DNA of 64,000 nt from Sebastes aleutianus (taxonomy: Eukaryota > Chordata > Actinopteri > Perciformes > Sebastidae), in contig CAKAKS010000060.1 in the NCBI GenBank assembly GCA_916700875.1, positions 2,533,334 to 2,597,333 on the forward strand, given 5' to 3'. The position numbers and the translations under genes were made by a program. Under the pieces are notes generated by a model that was given only the letters and a program-made list of their open reading frames with translations, made no database searches and was not told where the DNA came from. Positions 10,683-22,190 of the stretch are shown one piece after another (positions within the stretch are counted from its first letter, which is position 1; each line of letters opens with the position of its first letter).

Positions 10683-11535
10683 ATGGAGGAATTGTATCTG
10701 GTACTTTTGAAATCTATGCACTAAATGAAGGAATAACATCTTAGATCTGATGTCATTCAATGTTCGATATATTTTACATAAAAAACATGGTATGCATGAT
10801 AAATTACAGTGTTCGAATTACAGAGGGAGCCCTATTTTTCGGGGGAGAGAGGCTACTGTAGCCTACACAGTACTGTACTGTACTTTGCTATTGTCATCTA
10901 TAGTGGTTATTTGCATAAAAAACACACAATTCAAATTATTATGATTATTTAAATATTTGCTTTGATTAAAACATCTTAGCAAGCTGATTAGAGCTAGTGT
11001 TAGGAAGTTAAAAAAAATCATAATTCCCTCTCTTATATTTATTTTATATTTCTGTGAAAACTTCCCCTATAAACAACTTCATTCAAGTTTTTCGCCAAAA
11101 ACATTTTTTAGATTACATTTGAACACATCATGATAACGTTGTAATTTACCGTCCGGTCTAACAAACTGCAACATGATACAGCGTGCATATGCGTCATTGT
11201 GCATGTGTAACTGTGGGAATCGATAGTCACGGAGGCGTGACATACCAAGGAATTGGACAAGTAAGAACCCGTTTTTAAGAGGAACCGACTCTCTATTCCC
11301 ATCACTAGGGTTTGGCGGCTGTCATTTTCATCTGAGTTTTGCTCAGCTTTTTATTTTTATTTTTAAACATTCTTTTTACTGTTTAATTTACCTTCACCCA
11401 ATAGTAATTTTTCACTGATGCAGAGCTTGAACGCCTCATAATGTAACAGGTAACGTTACTAACTCTCCTCCTGTTGATTTTGACACAGATTTGTTGTTCA
11501 CGGTGTCGCATTATCAGGGAAAAAATATGACAAGT
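10683..11535 (-). mobile_element. truncated hAT-type copy, reverse orientation
   Basis: Reverse complement of the interior of the 6334-7027 and 33151-34220 copies. Shared landmarks are the segment near 10980 (reverse of TTAACTTCCTAACACTAGC) and the GATGTCATTCAATGTTC stretch at 10750. The terminal CAGGGTCTG motif is missing at 10683. The right part (about 11400-11535) matches 33526-33750, including a stretch absent from the 6.3-kb copy. A 233-bp insert interrupts it at 11151-11383. Confidence 0.7.
11151..11383 (-). mobile_element. 233-bp insert flanked by 9-bp duplication
   Basis: TAATTTACC occurs immediately before (11142-11150) and after (11384-11392) this segment. The related copy at 33 kb has the corresponding GGTAAATTA only once (33740-33748) with nothing inserted, so it acts as an empty site. 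The insert carries the GATGGGAATAGAGAACC-type module. Its ends are not good inverted repeats, so it may be a truncated element or a template-switch product. Confidence 0.55.
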
Positions 11536-11821
11536 AGTGATGAGATCACGTTGTATAAAATTACAGCCTCAATACCCAATACAAATATCTGCTTTCTTAC
11601 ACATCATTACCTGGCTTAAGATGTTTTACTGGTGGTAACTATAGCAACAAGCATCATCAAGTGCCCTTGTAAATTAGGCGACTGAATGTGAACATATAGC
11701 CCTTATCACCCTCGCTGCACTATATGAGCTCAATAGACATTTTGGCAAAGATGTAGAATGTTTATAAGTTTAGCCTGGCTGTGTATTTCTCAGTAATTAT
11801 ACAATAAAGATTGGAAACTGG

Positions 11822-11822
<1 letters not shown>

Positions 11823-11857
<35 letters not shown>
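11823..11857. repeat. (AC)n microsatellite
   Basis: About 17 uninterrupted AC units. Confidence 0.95.
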
Positions 11858-11860
<3 letters not shown>

Positions 11861-12100
11861 ACTGGTGGTAAACATAGTCAGATGGGTGATATAGAGTACT
11901 ATTGTGCAACTATGGGAGTGATCAAAATGCCTGTACAGCTTTAGCTGATTAATGGTGACAAAAAAAACAAAATTCAGATTTTTATTGTCGGACATTTATA
12001 GCTTTTGTGAACTGGAAAAGCCCACTGATGTGCCGATGATGAGATGTGGTTGAAAGCTCAGGATAAAGCATGTAAGTGGACCGAGAGTTAAGATTATATT

Positions 12101-12625
12101 TAGGGCTGTCAATCGATTAAAATATTTAAGCGTGATTAATCGCAAATGAATCACACATTTTTTATCTGTTCAAAATGTACCTTAAAGGGAGATTTGTCAA
12201 GTATTTAATACTCTTATCAACATGGGAGCGGACAAATATGCTGCTTTATGCAAATGTATGTATATTTTTACATACAACAACACAAAACAATGACAGATAT
12301 TGTCCAGAAACCCTCACAGGTACTGCATTTAGCATAAAGATATGCTCAAATCATAACATGGCAAACTGCAGCCCAACAGGCAACAACAGCTGTCAGTGTG
12401 TCAGTGTGCTGACTTGACTATGATTTGCCCCAAACTGCATGTGATTATCATAAAGTGGGCATGTCTGTAAAGAGGAGACTCGTGGGTACCCATAGAACCC
12501 ATTTACATTCACATATCTGGAGGTCAGAGGTCAAGGGACCCCTTTGAAAATAGCCATGACAGTTCTTCCTCGCCAAAATTTAGCGCAAGTTTGGAGCGTT
12601 ATTTAGCCTCCTTTTGCGACAAGCG
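12101..12625 (+). mobile_element. 5' part of a hAT-type element
   Basis: Starts TAGGGCTGTCAATCGATT followed by ATTAATCG motifs, a common hAT-style terminus in fish. The first 220 bases match 53131-53390 and the later part (12428-12625) matches 17823-18020. No right terminus is visible. Non-coding in this copy. Confidence 0.7.
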
Positions 12626-12704
12626 ATGTAGGCAAACATTTGTACGTCTACAGACTGGAATCTGGACATGAAATGCTTTGTGAGTGTGTGGTGGTCTTAC
12701 TTTG

Positions 12705-12705
<1 letters not shown>

Positions 12706-12764
<59 letters not shown>
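12706..12764. repeat. (CA)n microsatellite
   Basis: About 29 CA units with one GC interruption near 12737. Confidence 0.95.
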
Positions 12765-12917
12765 TGAAACATATTGTAGTATTAATGAACAGTATTGTCC
12801 CAGGGTGACCTTTTTTAGTTTGGCCAGCCAATCAACAGAATGATGTGATCAAGCTGTAAACTACACAGCTCTGTTTGACGGAGTGAGTCTGCTCCAGCAG
12901 CTATCCCACCCACACTG

Positions 12918-12919
<2 letters not shown>

Positions 12920-12951
<32 letters not shown>
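12920..12951. repeat. (TG)n microsatellite
   Basis: About 16 uninterrupted TG units, opposite in orientation to the CA run at 12706. Confidence 0.95.
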
Positions 12952-12952
<1 letters not shown>

Positions 12953-13245
12953 ACATGTGCAGACACATTACAGTGTGCTATTGGGTTTCACATTTGCTGC
13001 CAATCCATTTTGTATTGTGATGATTGTCAAATGAGCACATGTGGAACTGACAAGAATTGTATTTTTTTGTTTTTCTGATTGTTTATGATGGTGTGATATT
13101 CATAATTGACCTGGTTGTAAACAAATCACTCAGATGTTTGTGTGTGTGTGTGTCTGTTTATGTGAGTGTCTGTTTGTGTGTCATACCCCCTGAAGAAGTG
13201 GGAAGGTATTTTTCCCACAGATGGGAGATGACAGCTGTCAGAAGC

Positions 13246-13246
<1 letters not shown>

Positions 13247-13287
<41 letters not shown>
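13247..13287. repeat. (AC)n microsatellite
   Basis: About 20 uninterrupted units. A shorter TG run stands upstream at 13139-13153. Confidence 0.95.
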
Positions 13288-13288
<1 letters not shown>

Positions 13289-13314
13289 CACATTCAATAC
13301 TTCCACCCACCCAT

Positions 13315-13351
13315 TCACACAAACACTTCCTTTCACACAAACACTTCCTTT
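13315..13351. repeat. two-copy 18-bp tandem repeat
   Basis: The unit ACACAAACACTTCCTTTC occurs twice in succession, followed by further CA-rich decay. Confidence 0.75.
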
Positions 13352-13782
13352 CTCGTTCAAACACAAACACATGCACACACACACCCAAACACACCAATTG
13401 AAAGTAACATCACGGTGTTGTGCACACAACTCTGATAAACTTTACAGAGCGGGAAATTATCCACGGAAATCAATTAACACTCAATCTGTGCGCTGTATGA
13501 CATTTCAGACAATTAGATTCTTGTGCTGTGTTTATTTCTGTTGGCCTAAACACACACACACATTCAGACGCACACTCACCAGTTAGTGTCTATCATCATC
13601 ATATCACAGCTGTTTTCTATTGTATTGTGACTGTTTTTCAGGAACCATAACAAACAAGCACCACACCCACCAGTCTGGGTTCACACAGGAAGAGAAAACA
13701 GTAAGTTTGACCTTTACCACACAAATAATTTGTGTCCCAAGTTAAGCCAGTACTCGTTCTCAAGCTACCAAGCTAACAGTTA

Positions 13783-14400
13783 ACACTGCTGTACGGCAGC
13801 GAGACATGGACAACCTACACCAGACAGGAGAGACAACTCAACTCCTTCCATCTGAGAAGCCTCCGCCGCATCCTGGGCATATCCTGGCAAGACAAAGTGA
13901 GCAACACCGAGGTTCTGACCCGCGCTGGCCTCACCAGCATGCACACTCAGCTCAGACAGCACAGGCTGCGCTGGCTGGGCCACGTCTGTCGCATTGGAGG
14001 ATGGTCGCATCCCCACAGACCTCCTCTATGGAGAAATGGCAACTGGGAGTAGAACAACAGGCCACCCCCACCTGCGCTTCATAGATGTCTGCAAGCGAGA
14101 CATGATGACCCTAGACATCGACACCAAGTCGAGGCTCTTGTGGTGGAACGCACAAGGTGGAGAAGCACCTTGCACCAACACCTCATGACAGGGGAGCAAA
14201 AACTGAAGGATGCAGCGGCAGACAAGAGGGCCAGCAGGAAAGAACGCAGCAACGCAGGCCGACCAGAAACCACACACAGATGTGACCTCTGTGATCGGGA
14301 CTGCCACTAGGGCACGGAGGGCTTTTCAGTCACAAGAGATGCTGTACCAGACAGCCAGACCCGTAGGATGCTCCAACCATGGTCAAACCCTGACCGACGG
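13783..14400 (+). mobile_element. LINE 3' remnant: end of reverse transcriptase ORF
   Basis: Translation starting TLLYGSETWTTYTRQERQL continues through LRRILGISWQDKVSN and LRQHRLRWLGHVCRI. This is the region after the reverse transcriptase core of a non-LTR retrotransposon. Near 13992 the frame shifts to DGRIPTDLLYGEMATGSRTT and then HLRFIDVCKRD. A third frame gives LKDAAADKRASRKERSNAGR and a cysteine cluster CDLCDRDC, probably a C-terminal zinc knuckle ending in SHKRCCTR. At least two frameshifts and the missing upstream domains make it a dead, 5'-truncated copy. The clade (I/Nimb-like or another) is uncertain. Confidence 0.75.
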
Positions 14401-14816
14401 AGGCCTATTAAATATAAAACAATACAATGTGCAGTAGATGGCTGTAAGTTTACAGGAATACAAGTCAACAAGACCAAGTGTATGACTTGTCCTGTAAATA
14501 CACCTACTCTGTATCATAACACACACATAGTAAATGAGAGTGATTAAATAATTGGAAGCACTTACATTACAGTATATAAGTTTCTACTGCGGTGCCCTTG
14601 GTCAAGAAAAAATAACCTCTAAAAGCAGACCCTCCACAGGCTCCATACAATTCATGTTCGTCCAAGTGTGGCGAGAATGTGTGAAACAAGCATGAACATG
14701 ATGGGTTCAAGAGATGGAGCCTGCTTCTAGCAGTCAGCCTCAGCTATCATTCAAAAAGAACATTTAAAATGAGGCAGTTTTCTCACATTGTACAGCTGTT
14801 AATTAAAGGTCAAGTT

Positions 14817-15083
14817 GATAACATTTTTATGTAGACGAATATTTTCAGAAAGGTGCCGAATAAAAGTATGGCTTTTCCTAAAAATTTTGACGAGTCCAAA
14901 ATTAATGTTTTATTTATATCTATAGAAGATATCTGACGTGCGGTTCCCACTTCTAACAAGGCTTGTCAGCCAATAGTATAACGACTTTGGTATCACGTGG
15001 TATCTCTGTGTCGTCAGTGATCAAGTTGCCAGTTAGTGTGGAAAAAAACGGATAAATTGCTTGGTATCACGCGGTCATGGTAC
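14817..15083. mobile_element. candidate TTAA-flanked element
   Basis: TTAA occurs at 14813-14816 before AGGTCAAGTTG and at 15084-15087 after the candidate right end. The ends match only weakly as inverted repeats (AGGTCAAG against AGTACCATG), so the boundaries may be coincidental. Confidence 0.25.
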
Positions 15084-15534
15084 TTTAACAAGTGTAGGTG
15101 GTTTCCATTATGGCACTGTGTGGCCACTATTTACGCAAATACTGCTAATTGAAATTTAATGGTGGATAATGGTCTGGGTCGGAAGGAAATGAAACAGTCA
15201 GGAGCTGTGGTTGAACGTCATTAATGTGCAGCAGCGTCTGCACACATGTGTATGGCTGCACCATTAAGATGTAAATGCTACTGCTTTTGTGTGCTAATGT
15301 GTGTGTTTACGTGTACACATGTATGGGTGTGATGCTACACCCAACCACTGATGTCCCCCTAAACACTTTAATGTTAAACAGGCTCTAATGTTTAGCATGT
15401 GATGCGGCCACATGTCAAACATTAGAACGCAGCATGTTTTCTGACTGATTTAATCCAAAAACAGCAGAAGTTCATCAGTGCAACATGTACCTCCGACTGG
15501 TCGGTCATGGGGAAAATCACATTGTACGTTATGA

Positions 15535-15785
15535 ACACATTTAGACAATAAGACCCGACAACGAGACAAGTGCTTCACAATTCCTCACATTCACTCTCTC
15601 ACACACACTTACACAGTGATGATGGCAGAGCAGCCAGGCAAGGTGCTGGCCTGTTCATCTAGACAAATTTGGGGTTAAATGTCTCGCTCAAGGGACTTCA
15701 ACATGTGGACAGGATGAGCTTGGGATCAAACTATCACCCTACAATTGATGGACTACATTGCTACCTGGGCTACAGCCGTCCCCTA
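15535..15785 (-). mobile_element. tRNA-derived SINE
   Basis: Read on the minus strand it begins GGGGACGGCTGTAGCCCAGG with an A-box-like GTAGCCCAGGTAG. A B-box-like GTTTGATCCC comes about 45 bases later. It continues with a segment resembling the common fish SINE body (CATGTTGAAGTCCCTTGAGC, then ATTTAACCCCAAATT) and a tail with GTGTGTGAGAG and a GAAGCACTTG motif. The mutated boxes show an old copy. Confidence 0.75.
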
Positions 15786-15789
15786 TATG

Positions 15790-17449
15790 TTTTACCTGCC
15801 GTCAAGTTGTGTATAATTAAGAAAGTGGTGGATGTCAGACTTGACCTGAAGATGTTTATTGCATACCTTAAACTCAAGACAAAGAAGGCTATAGAAGTAG
15901 AGGATGTCACTGCAAGTCAAAAGTATCTTCCTTTTTCTATCCATCTGACCTTTTTTAACATCTTCAATGTTCACTATTACAGAGCCTCTACCCAGAGAAC
16001 ATTAGGTACATGTACAATAGGTAGTTCTTTTAAGTAATAATGTTGAGACACTGACCTTCCCCGTCTGAATTTATGTTAAACAAATAATGTACATCATGAC
16101 CTTTGCTGAAACAGCTGCAGCAAATAAAACCAGTATAAAAAGATAAAGGTTGATAGAACTCTCCTGGATGCTCAGGACGTCTAATCTGAACAGGGAAAAG
16201 CGAATATCCATCAACCTTTCCTCCTTAAATGAGTCCATAATAAAAAAGTTACAGTCTTACTCGGCAATGAAACACACCGTTGGAAGATAGCCATTTGATT
16301 TGTTGTACTCAGACTGCTGAGGCCTCGTATTGTTCTCAGCTGAACATTAGAGGTGGGTTTGTTTTGTACAGAACGAGGACTGTGGATTTTGTTCTTCATC
16401 ACCCTTGAAAAAGACTCCCAAATGTCCAGAGGAGCCACTTAGCAGCCAGACTATGGGTTAACTGGGAAGCTCCCACATGAACCTGTAAATACATTGTGGC
16501 CTGCTGCAGTGTAGTAAAAAATGAACTATATTACATATATGTTTGATTTTTAGATACTGTGGGGGAAGAACTTATCCAAAAATCCAAATGGTATTTTTTT
16601 TTATGAACTGAAAAAACAGCCTTGTTTTTAGTTATGTAGTTATGTAAACTGAGATATGTTTCAAAACGTATTAAAAGCCCCAACACTTAGTAAGACATCC
16701 TCCACTCTCCTGATCTCCTCCTCCCTTCATTCCCCTTTCCTGCTTCATTATGCTCTCTTTCATCTCTCATCCACTTACAACTAACTATCTTGTTTCCCTC
16801 CGTCTCCAGCAAAACGTGCCAAATTGTTACAGTAACAGAGCGCCATTGGTGGGCTGTCCTCTCCCACTCTGATCATTTATGACTACGGCGTGGGGGAAAC
16901 AGCTTAAACGATGCAAGTGAGGTGAAGAGTAATTTCATGGACAGTAATGGACCAGTTATGGGTGAACAAAAGCAATATGGCCATAAGATGTGGTTGTAAA
17001 ATGGGAAGTGAAAATACATGACTGTTGTGTAGTCCGTGAGAGTGGGAAGGTGGTCGAGATGATGAGGCTGTTAACATGGATGAAAGGAGGTGAAAACTGA
17101 TCCATATAGTGCTTCTCAACCAAAGGAGTTCTACAGTTAAGCATGGGAGCACTGACAAGGATGTAATCGGTGATGGAATTATACTGCGTTCACATCTTTC
17201 TAAGTGGAAATGTTGACATATTGGATCTTGTATACTACAGTGCCACAGTATAACAGCCCTATTATAGTGTTTGTATCAACACTGTCCATTCAAAGTTCAC
17301 ACTCGTCAACCATTATTTTGCCACTGTAAGCAGCTCCTATTATCTGTAATCCTGCACATTTACTGCTAAATATCCCATTAGTTTTAGCCTCGCTGCAGCA
17401 CTAGCAGCTGGTTGGTCTGTTTTCCACTTTGGTCCAGACTAGAATTAGA
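15790..17449. other. no gene recognised
   Basis: Unassigned sequence. 16690-16810 is pyrimidine-rich on the plus strand. Short open frames here show no recognisable product. Confidence 0.4.
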
Positions 17450-17822
17450 GCTGTGTATTAGCAAGAATCTGGCGATACGATAAGTACCATAATACTGGAG
17501 TAATGATTCAATATATAACGATATATTTCAATACTGTAAGCAATATATTGCAATTTTTTTAATTACATTTTTAGGAAAACTGTAATAGTATAAAGAACAA
17601 GACAACTTGCTATTGGTCAACAATGTGAATCTGCATGTCAAAGTTCAGGAAAGACAAACTGTAGACGGAACATTTGTACAAATTTATTTGAATTAATTGA
17701 TTTCACTGCAAAAATTTGCCATTTTAAATCCCGGTGTATCTAGACCTTTAACATTCTTATTAAAGTTTTAGAATATGCAAATATAACACATTTATACTGC
17801 TTTGAAAAATTGCATGTTTTTT
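17450..17822 (+). mobile_element. hAT-like element fragment
   Basis: Begins AGAGCTGTGTATTAGCAAG followed by repeated ATACGATA and ATATAACGATATAT motifs, a terminus style seen in fish hAT repeats. No matching right terminus was found before the next fragment at 17823. Confidence 0.45.
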
Positions 17823-18118
17823 TGCCCCAAATGGCATGTGATTGTCATAAAGTGGGTATGTCTGTAAAGGGGAGACTCGTGGGTACCCAGAGAACACATT
17901 TTTTTTCACATATCTTGAGGTCAGAGGTCAAGGAACCCCTGTGAAAATGGCCATGACTGTTTTTCATGGCCAAAATTTAGCATCATTTTGGAGCATTATT
18001 TAGCCTCCTTCCAAGCTAGCATGACAATAGTTGTGGATTCCTTAGGTTTTCTAGTTTCATATGATGTCTATAACTTCACTTTAGCTCTAACTGAACTGAA
18101 CCCGCTATAGCCTCTGAT
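17823..18118 (+). mobile_element. internal fragment of the TAGGGCTGTCAA hAT family
   Basis: Matches 12428-12625 over GTCATAAAGTGGG, GAGACTCGTGGGTACCC and GAGGTCAGAGGTCAAGG. Its second half, from TCCTTAGGTTTTCTAGTTTC, matches 53393-53460. It therefore bridges the other two copies and shows the full element order. Confidence 0.65.
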
Positions 18119-19089
18119 AGACAGCTTAGTCGGTCAGGAACGCCTGCGATCCCACGGGTCTTGGGGTTAAGATTCTCATGGGCAATAAGTAAGAAAAGCG
18201 TAAAACCACACCAGTGTTATCTTTTAATTGTGAAGGTGAACATGTCAACAGTACCCCAGCCACAGCCCTGTAAGGACTGCTATTACAGCTGCTATTGTAT
18301 ATAGTCTTCTTTACAACATGCTGGTGTGGTCCACAGTGAGGCTAGCCACAGCACTGCAGAGAAACTCCCTCTGACGGAGGCTAATGCACTGGGATTAATC
18401 TTGCACACTTTGCAGGATGCTGAGTTTTTTCACGCTGCTATAACAAATCTGCATCGTGCTGATGGACCACATCATTATGATAAGCGAGGCCCATGTATCA
18501 GATCATGACATTAATAGGCAGCATACGCTAGCAGAGACTTAAATGCTCTTAAATGAAGCGCTGTGGTTGTGCTGGTCTATCCAAAGTTTTATAATAAAGC
18601 TGTTAAGGTCTCTGAGAGTATTTCCTCACATGCAAATGATAAATCACCAATTGGAAACACACGCAAGTAGGAGGTATTATGACCACGACCTTGTCATGTA
18701 GAAATATAGCTCACATTGTTAAGTTGCTCTCCATGTCAATGCTAATCCAACGGCGCTGAATACTTTAGCAGGTCGACCTGTACCTGCCTTACTGCAGATA
18801 GTCATAGAGGAGAGAGGATCTGCTAGTGAGACCCAGTGCTGTCAGCTGGTCCTACTGGACCACCTTCTCTTCCTCGCAAACTTTATTTATATGGACCATT
18901 TTCATTCCAGGGGAGATTTAAAACACATTATGCAGCATAGACATATACACATGCAACACATACACGTGTGTATAGATGCTATAAACACAAACATCTACAA
19001 TAATCTGATACACTTAAAACACAGAGGAACAAAAGGTTCAGCCAGAGGAACGGAAAGTTCTGATCATATGAAATGAGTAGGTCAGATGG
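18119..19089. other. no gene recognised
   Basis: Unassigned sequence with two 60-codon frames that show no domain. Confidence 0.4.
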
Positions 19090-19330
19090 CACAGTGGAGA
19101 AAGTTTGTTTAAGGCTTATATATACGAGTGAAAATTGTAATCAATTCTGAAACCAAGCGGGAGCCAATGTAGAGATCTGGTGTGATGTGATGAAATTAGT
19201 TCTTTCTGCCTCACAGTCTTTTTAGGCAGACCAATGAGGAGGGCATTGCAACAGTCCAACTGAAAAGAAATAAATGCATAAAAATATATGTACAAAATCC
19301 TTGTATCCGTGTCTGAGCTGGCATAAATAC
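19090..19330 (+). mobile_element. probable LINE (L2/CR1-like) 3' fragment
   Basis: Contains GCGGGAGCCAATGTAGAGAT, then a segment near 19230 on an AATGAGGAGGGCATTGCA motif and a later GAGCTGGCATAAATACAG. As I recall, these phrases occur in this order in the 3' regions of fish LINE repeats. No coding part remains. Family assignment is from memory and approximate. Confidence 0.45.
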
Positions 19331-20742
19331 AGCTGTCAACAAACCCTGCTATTGGGTTGAGTGGGTCAGTGTGACCCAGTCCTTAAGCCATCTCAGTCCT
19401 GAGATTTTTAGGAGAAATTACAAGACTTTAGTTTAATGCACAGATTTCAGGAGTACTAAGCAGAAGTAACCAATTAGAGCTAGCAAGGACAGCAGTCAGA
19501 AGAGGTGGGAGCTAATCACCAATTATCAAACGGCTTCATTATTTACGGTCAGCCCCTCCCTGCAGAGCAGAAGCGTGCTGACACATCCCCCCAACTGTTT
19601 ACCCCTTTAAATTTTCTCCTTTTTATCTGTTCCTTTTGATTTTTGCACACACTTTGAAAGTCAAAACTCTTTGGTGCCATTAGAAAAACCCTGTAAAATA
19701 TTAGCTAAATGAGACGATGATTTTAAATTGTGATCCAGGGTGATAGTGTGTGCACTGCTTTTTGCCAAGCGTTATTCACATTCTGTATGTAAACACCATC
19801 CTTGCACTTTCTTCTTTTCAAAGAAGAGGAAAACTGCTAGAAAATACACCAGAGCGATTGTAAGAGAAGATCTGAATGGTTTCCTTGTCTTCTGCCTGAT
19901 CTCTCCTGTGTTTCCCAACTATTAATGATGCTGGCGCCATAGGCTTGGCTCCTGTTGCTACACTTTACCATGATGTATGTAGTCCAGGGTTGACTAAGCC
20001 AATAAACAGCAACCTAGCTGGGAAAGCAGCAAGACGATGATGACCTAATGTTGCCTGTGCTACAAACACTGAGCCCTAAAGATACTATAAATGTGGAAAA
20101 ATAGCAGCTGAGCATTACTGCTGAGGCAGAGATAGATGATTCCATTCAATTCGTACATCATCACACAACATAGAGAACATATCAAATGTACAGTATGACA
20201 CATGCATTGTTTGAATCATATAATCATAATTTCAACATGGATGCCCTATGAAACCTCTGTAAAATTTCTTCTAAAAACAGCATTTTTGGTTTCAGTGGGT
20301 CCTATGATCATAAAACGTGCTCAAACCATGAGGAAAACAGTTTGAATATCATCAAAACCACAGCTAAAAGACCTTAAGAACCCATAAATTTGCACAATAC
20401 CCAGAGGAAATTGAAATATAAAGGACATCTATCCCCTTTCTTGTACCACAGTTATAGATTTATGACCTTCGGCTGAAGCAATTTCAAAAGATTTGTTTTA
20501 TGGATGCAAAAGAGGTGGGAAATTATGAGCAGGATTTAGAGCAGAAACCTGACTAGCTCACAATGCTTTTCACAGAAGATTTCAGACTCTGTGAAGGCGG
20601 TTAAAAAATGAGCGTTTCTGTCTAGACGAGGTAGTGAAAAAGCAACTGGAGAAGTTGGACTCTTTTATTGGCTGCAGCCATTTGCTTCCTGGTTGTTTTG
20701 GCCTGAGTGTTTCTCATGGGAATGTGCATACACCTGCTCAGA
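19331..20742. other. no gene recognised
   Basis: Nothing supported; AT-rich unassigned sequence. Confidence 0.4.
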
Positions 20743-20771
20743 ATGTGTGTGTGTGTGTGTGTGTGTGTGTT
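20743..20771. repeat. (TG)n microsatellite
   Basis: About 14 uninterrupted units. Confidence 0.95.
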
Positions 20772-21020
20772 TAGTTGGAGATGTGATTCAAGATGCGATG
20801 CGTTAGCCTGTTAATGTGTGCAAGTAATGTCTTACTTGTGTTTATGTGTCACGCAGAAGCCTGCTGTGTGTGCATGTGACTTCACTAAACTGTCACATCT
20901 AGAGGTCATAGTGACTCTTATCTGACCAGACGAACATATTCAGGCACAGCAGCGCTTATTCTATGCATTTGAATATAAAAACTCTTACACTGTAGTGGTG
21001 TCATACTTTTCAAAATTTGA

Positions 21021-21806
21021 AGGGACTGTTTGTAACTTCTTACATGTATAAATCAATCCGGGTCGGTGTCCCATGCACGCTCACGTGTGGCTACGCTGTT
21101 CAGACAAGACTCCAACACAAACTACACGGAAGCACCAAAACTGCAAAGTTCTATCTAGTGAAGCCCGTCTGTTAAACAGTGTTGGCTGCGGTCGGAGGAC
21201 GCTGGGGAGACCGTAGCTTTGGTCTCCAGGACCGGAGTCTCTGCTCCTCTGCTCTTCTGCCTGCTTGCCTTCACTCACACACCGAGCTCGTTCTTGCTCT
21301 TTTGCTCCACAGTCACATGCATACGCGCACACTTCACACTGCAGAAGAGTTAGTTTAGCTCTGAGAATATCTAGTGAATGTACAGTGGACGTTTGTGCAG
21401 AAATAACTGCCGCAGCTCCTCCAGACCAACAGAGGTTTCCCGTGTCTTGTGAAGTGACGGGGCTCCGCAGAGAGAAACGTTATCGTCTCCGACCAAAACT
21501 CCGGTGTCTCCCCTGTTCCCTCCGGCCGCGGTCGGGAGGCTGAGGCAGGAAAAGCCAACACTAGGATCAGCATTGATTCATGGAGAGACCTTCGTCTGGT
21601 CAGCTAACATTACTGCCAAGCAGCTGAAATATAGAGTGATATTGTGGTTTCAGCTGACGTGTGTCGCCTCACTGTTTTGAGCGATGCTCGTTCATGTCTA
21701 TGTAGAGCGAGCACAAGCGCGAGCAACAGGACGCTGACTTTTGTTGACTTAACGGCCACAGGTGTCGCTGTTAACAAGCAATTTCTGATTCTTACAAACA
21801 GTCCCT
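21021..21806 (+). mobile_element. 786-bp TTAA-type (Kolobok-like) element
   Basis: The left end AGGGACTGTTTGTAA follows TTGA; the right end is its reverse complement followed by TTAA (21807-21810). The right 170 bases match the copy at 61074-61794, including GACTTAACGGCCACAGGTGT. The middle is GC-rich and CpG-rich compared with its surroundings. The open frames within (for example 21265-21543 plus and 21081-21332 minus) show no transposase motif. Confidence 0.8.
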
Positions 21807-21829
21807 TTAAATCTGAACAGCAAAAAGAA

Positions 21830-22018
21830 GGTAGTATTAGGGTTAGGATCAGAAAACATTCGATTCAACAAGCCATTCAGATTTGGCTCCCCTTCCTATG
21901 TCACCTGCAGGCTCATGAGAATATACTGTGTTTTTTGAACATTAAAGCATGTTAACATGTTCTAGTAGAAACCCAAAATACAAGTATGAACGTGAAAATG
22001 AGCAGAATATGTCCCCTT
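21830..22018 (-). mobile_element. terminal fragment of a GGGGACATATT family
   Basis: Ends GAGCAGAATATGTCCCC followed by TTTTAA. The reverse complement is a terminus I recognise as frequent in fish genomes, next to a TTAA target. A second start of the same type lies at 47087. The far end is not visible. Confidence 0.5.
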
Positions 22019-22034
22019 TTAAGTAATAACCCAC

Positions 22035-22190
22035 CCATTGTGGTGATTATACACTGAATAAAGGTCAGTGGTTTGATCCCTGCAACAGACAACATGCTCA
22101 TCCTGTGATAGCCCATCTGAGGCAACACTGAAATCCATCCCGCTCACTCATGGTAAGTCATGCTGGCTAAGATCATGAGCTAAAACAGCC
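22035..22190 (+). mobile_element. possible degraded tRNA-derived SINE
   Basis: A B-box-like GTGGTTTGATCCCTG at about 22068 is followed by a segment resembling the fish SINE body (CATGCTCATC, then GGCAACACTGAAATCC) and a CTGGCTAAGA...AGCTAAA tail. The A box is not clear. Confidence 0.35.

Noticed and set aside
15700..15785. tRNA gene on the minus strand
   Set aside because: The A- and B-box-like motifs belong to a SINE head; the cloverleaf is not intact and the SINE body follows directly.
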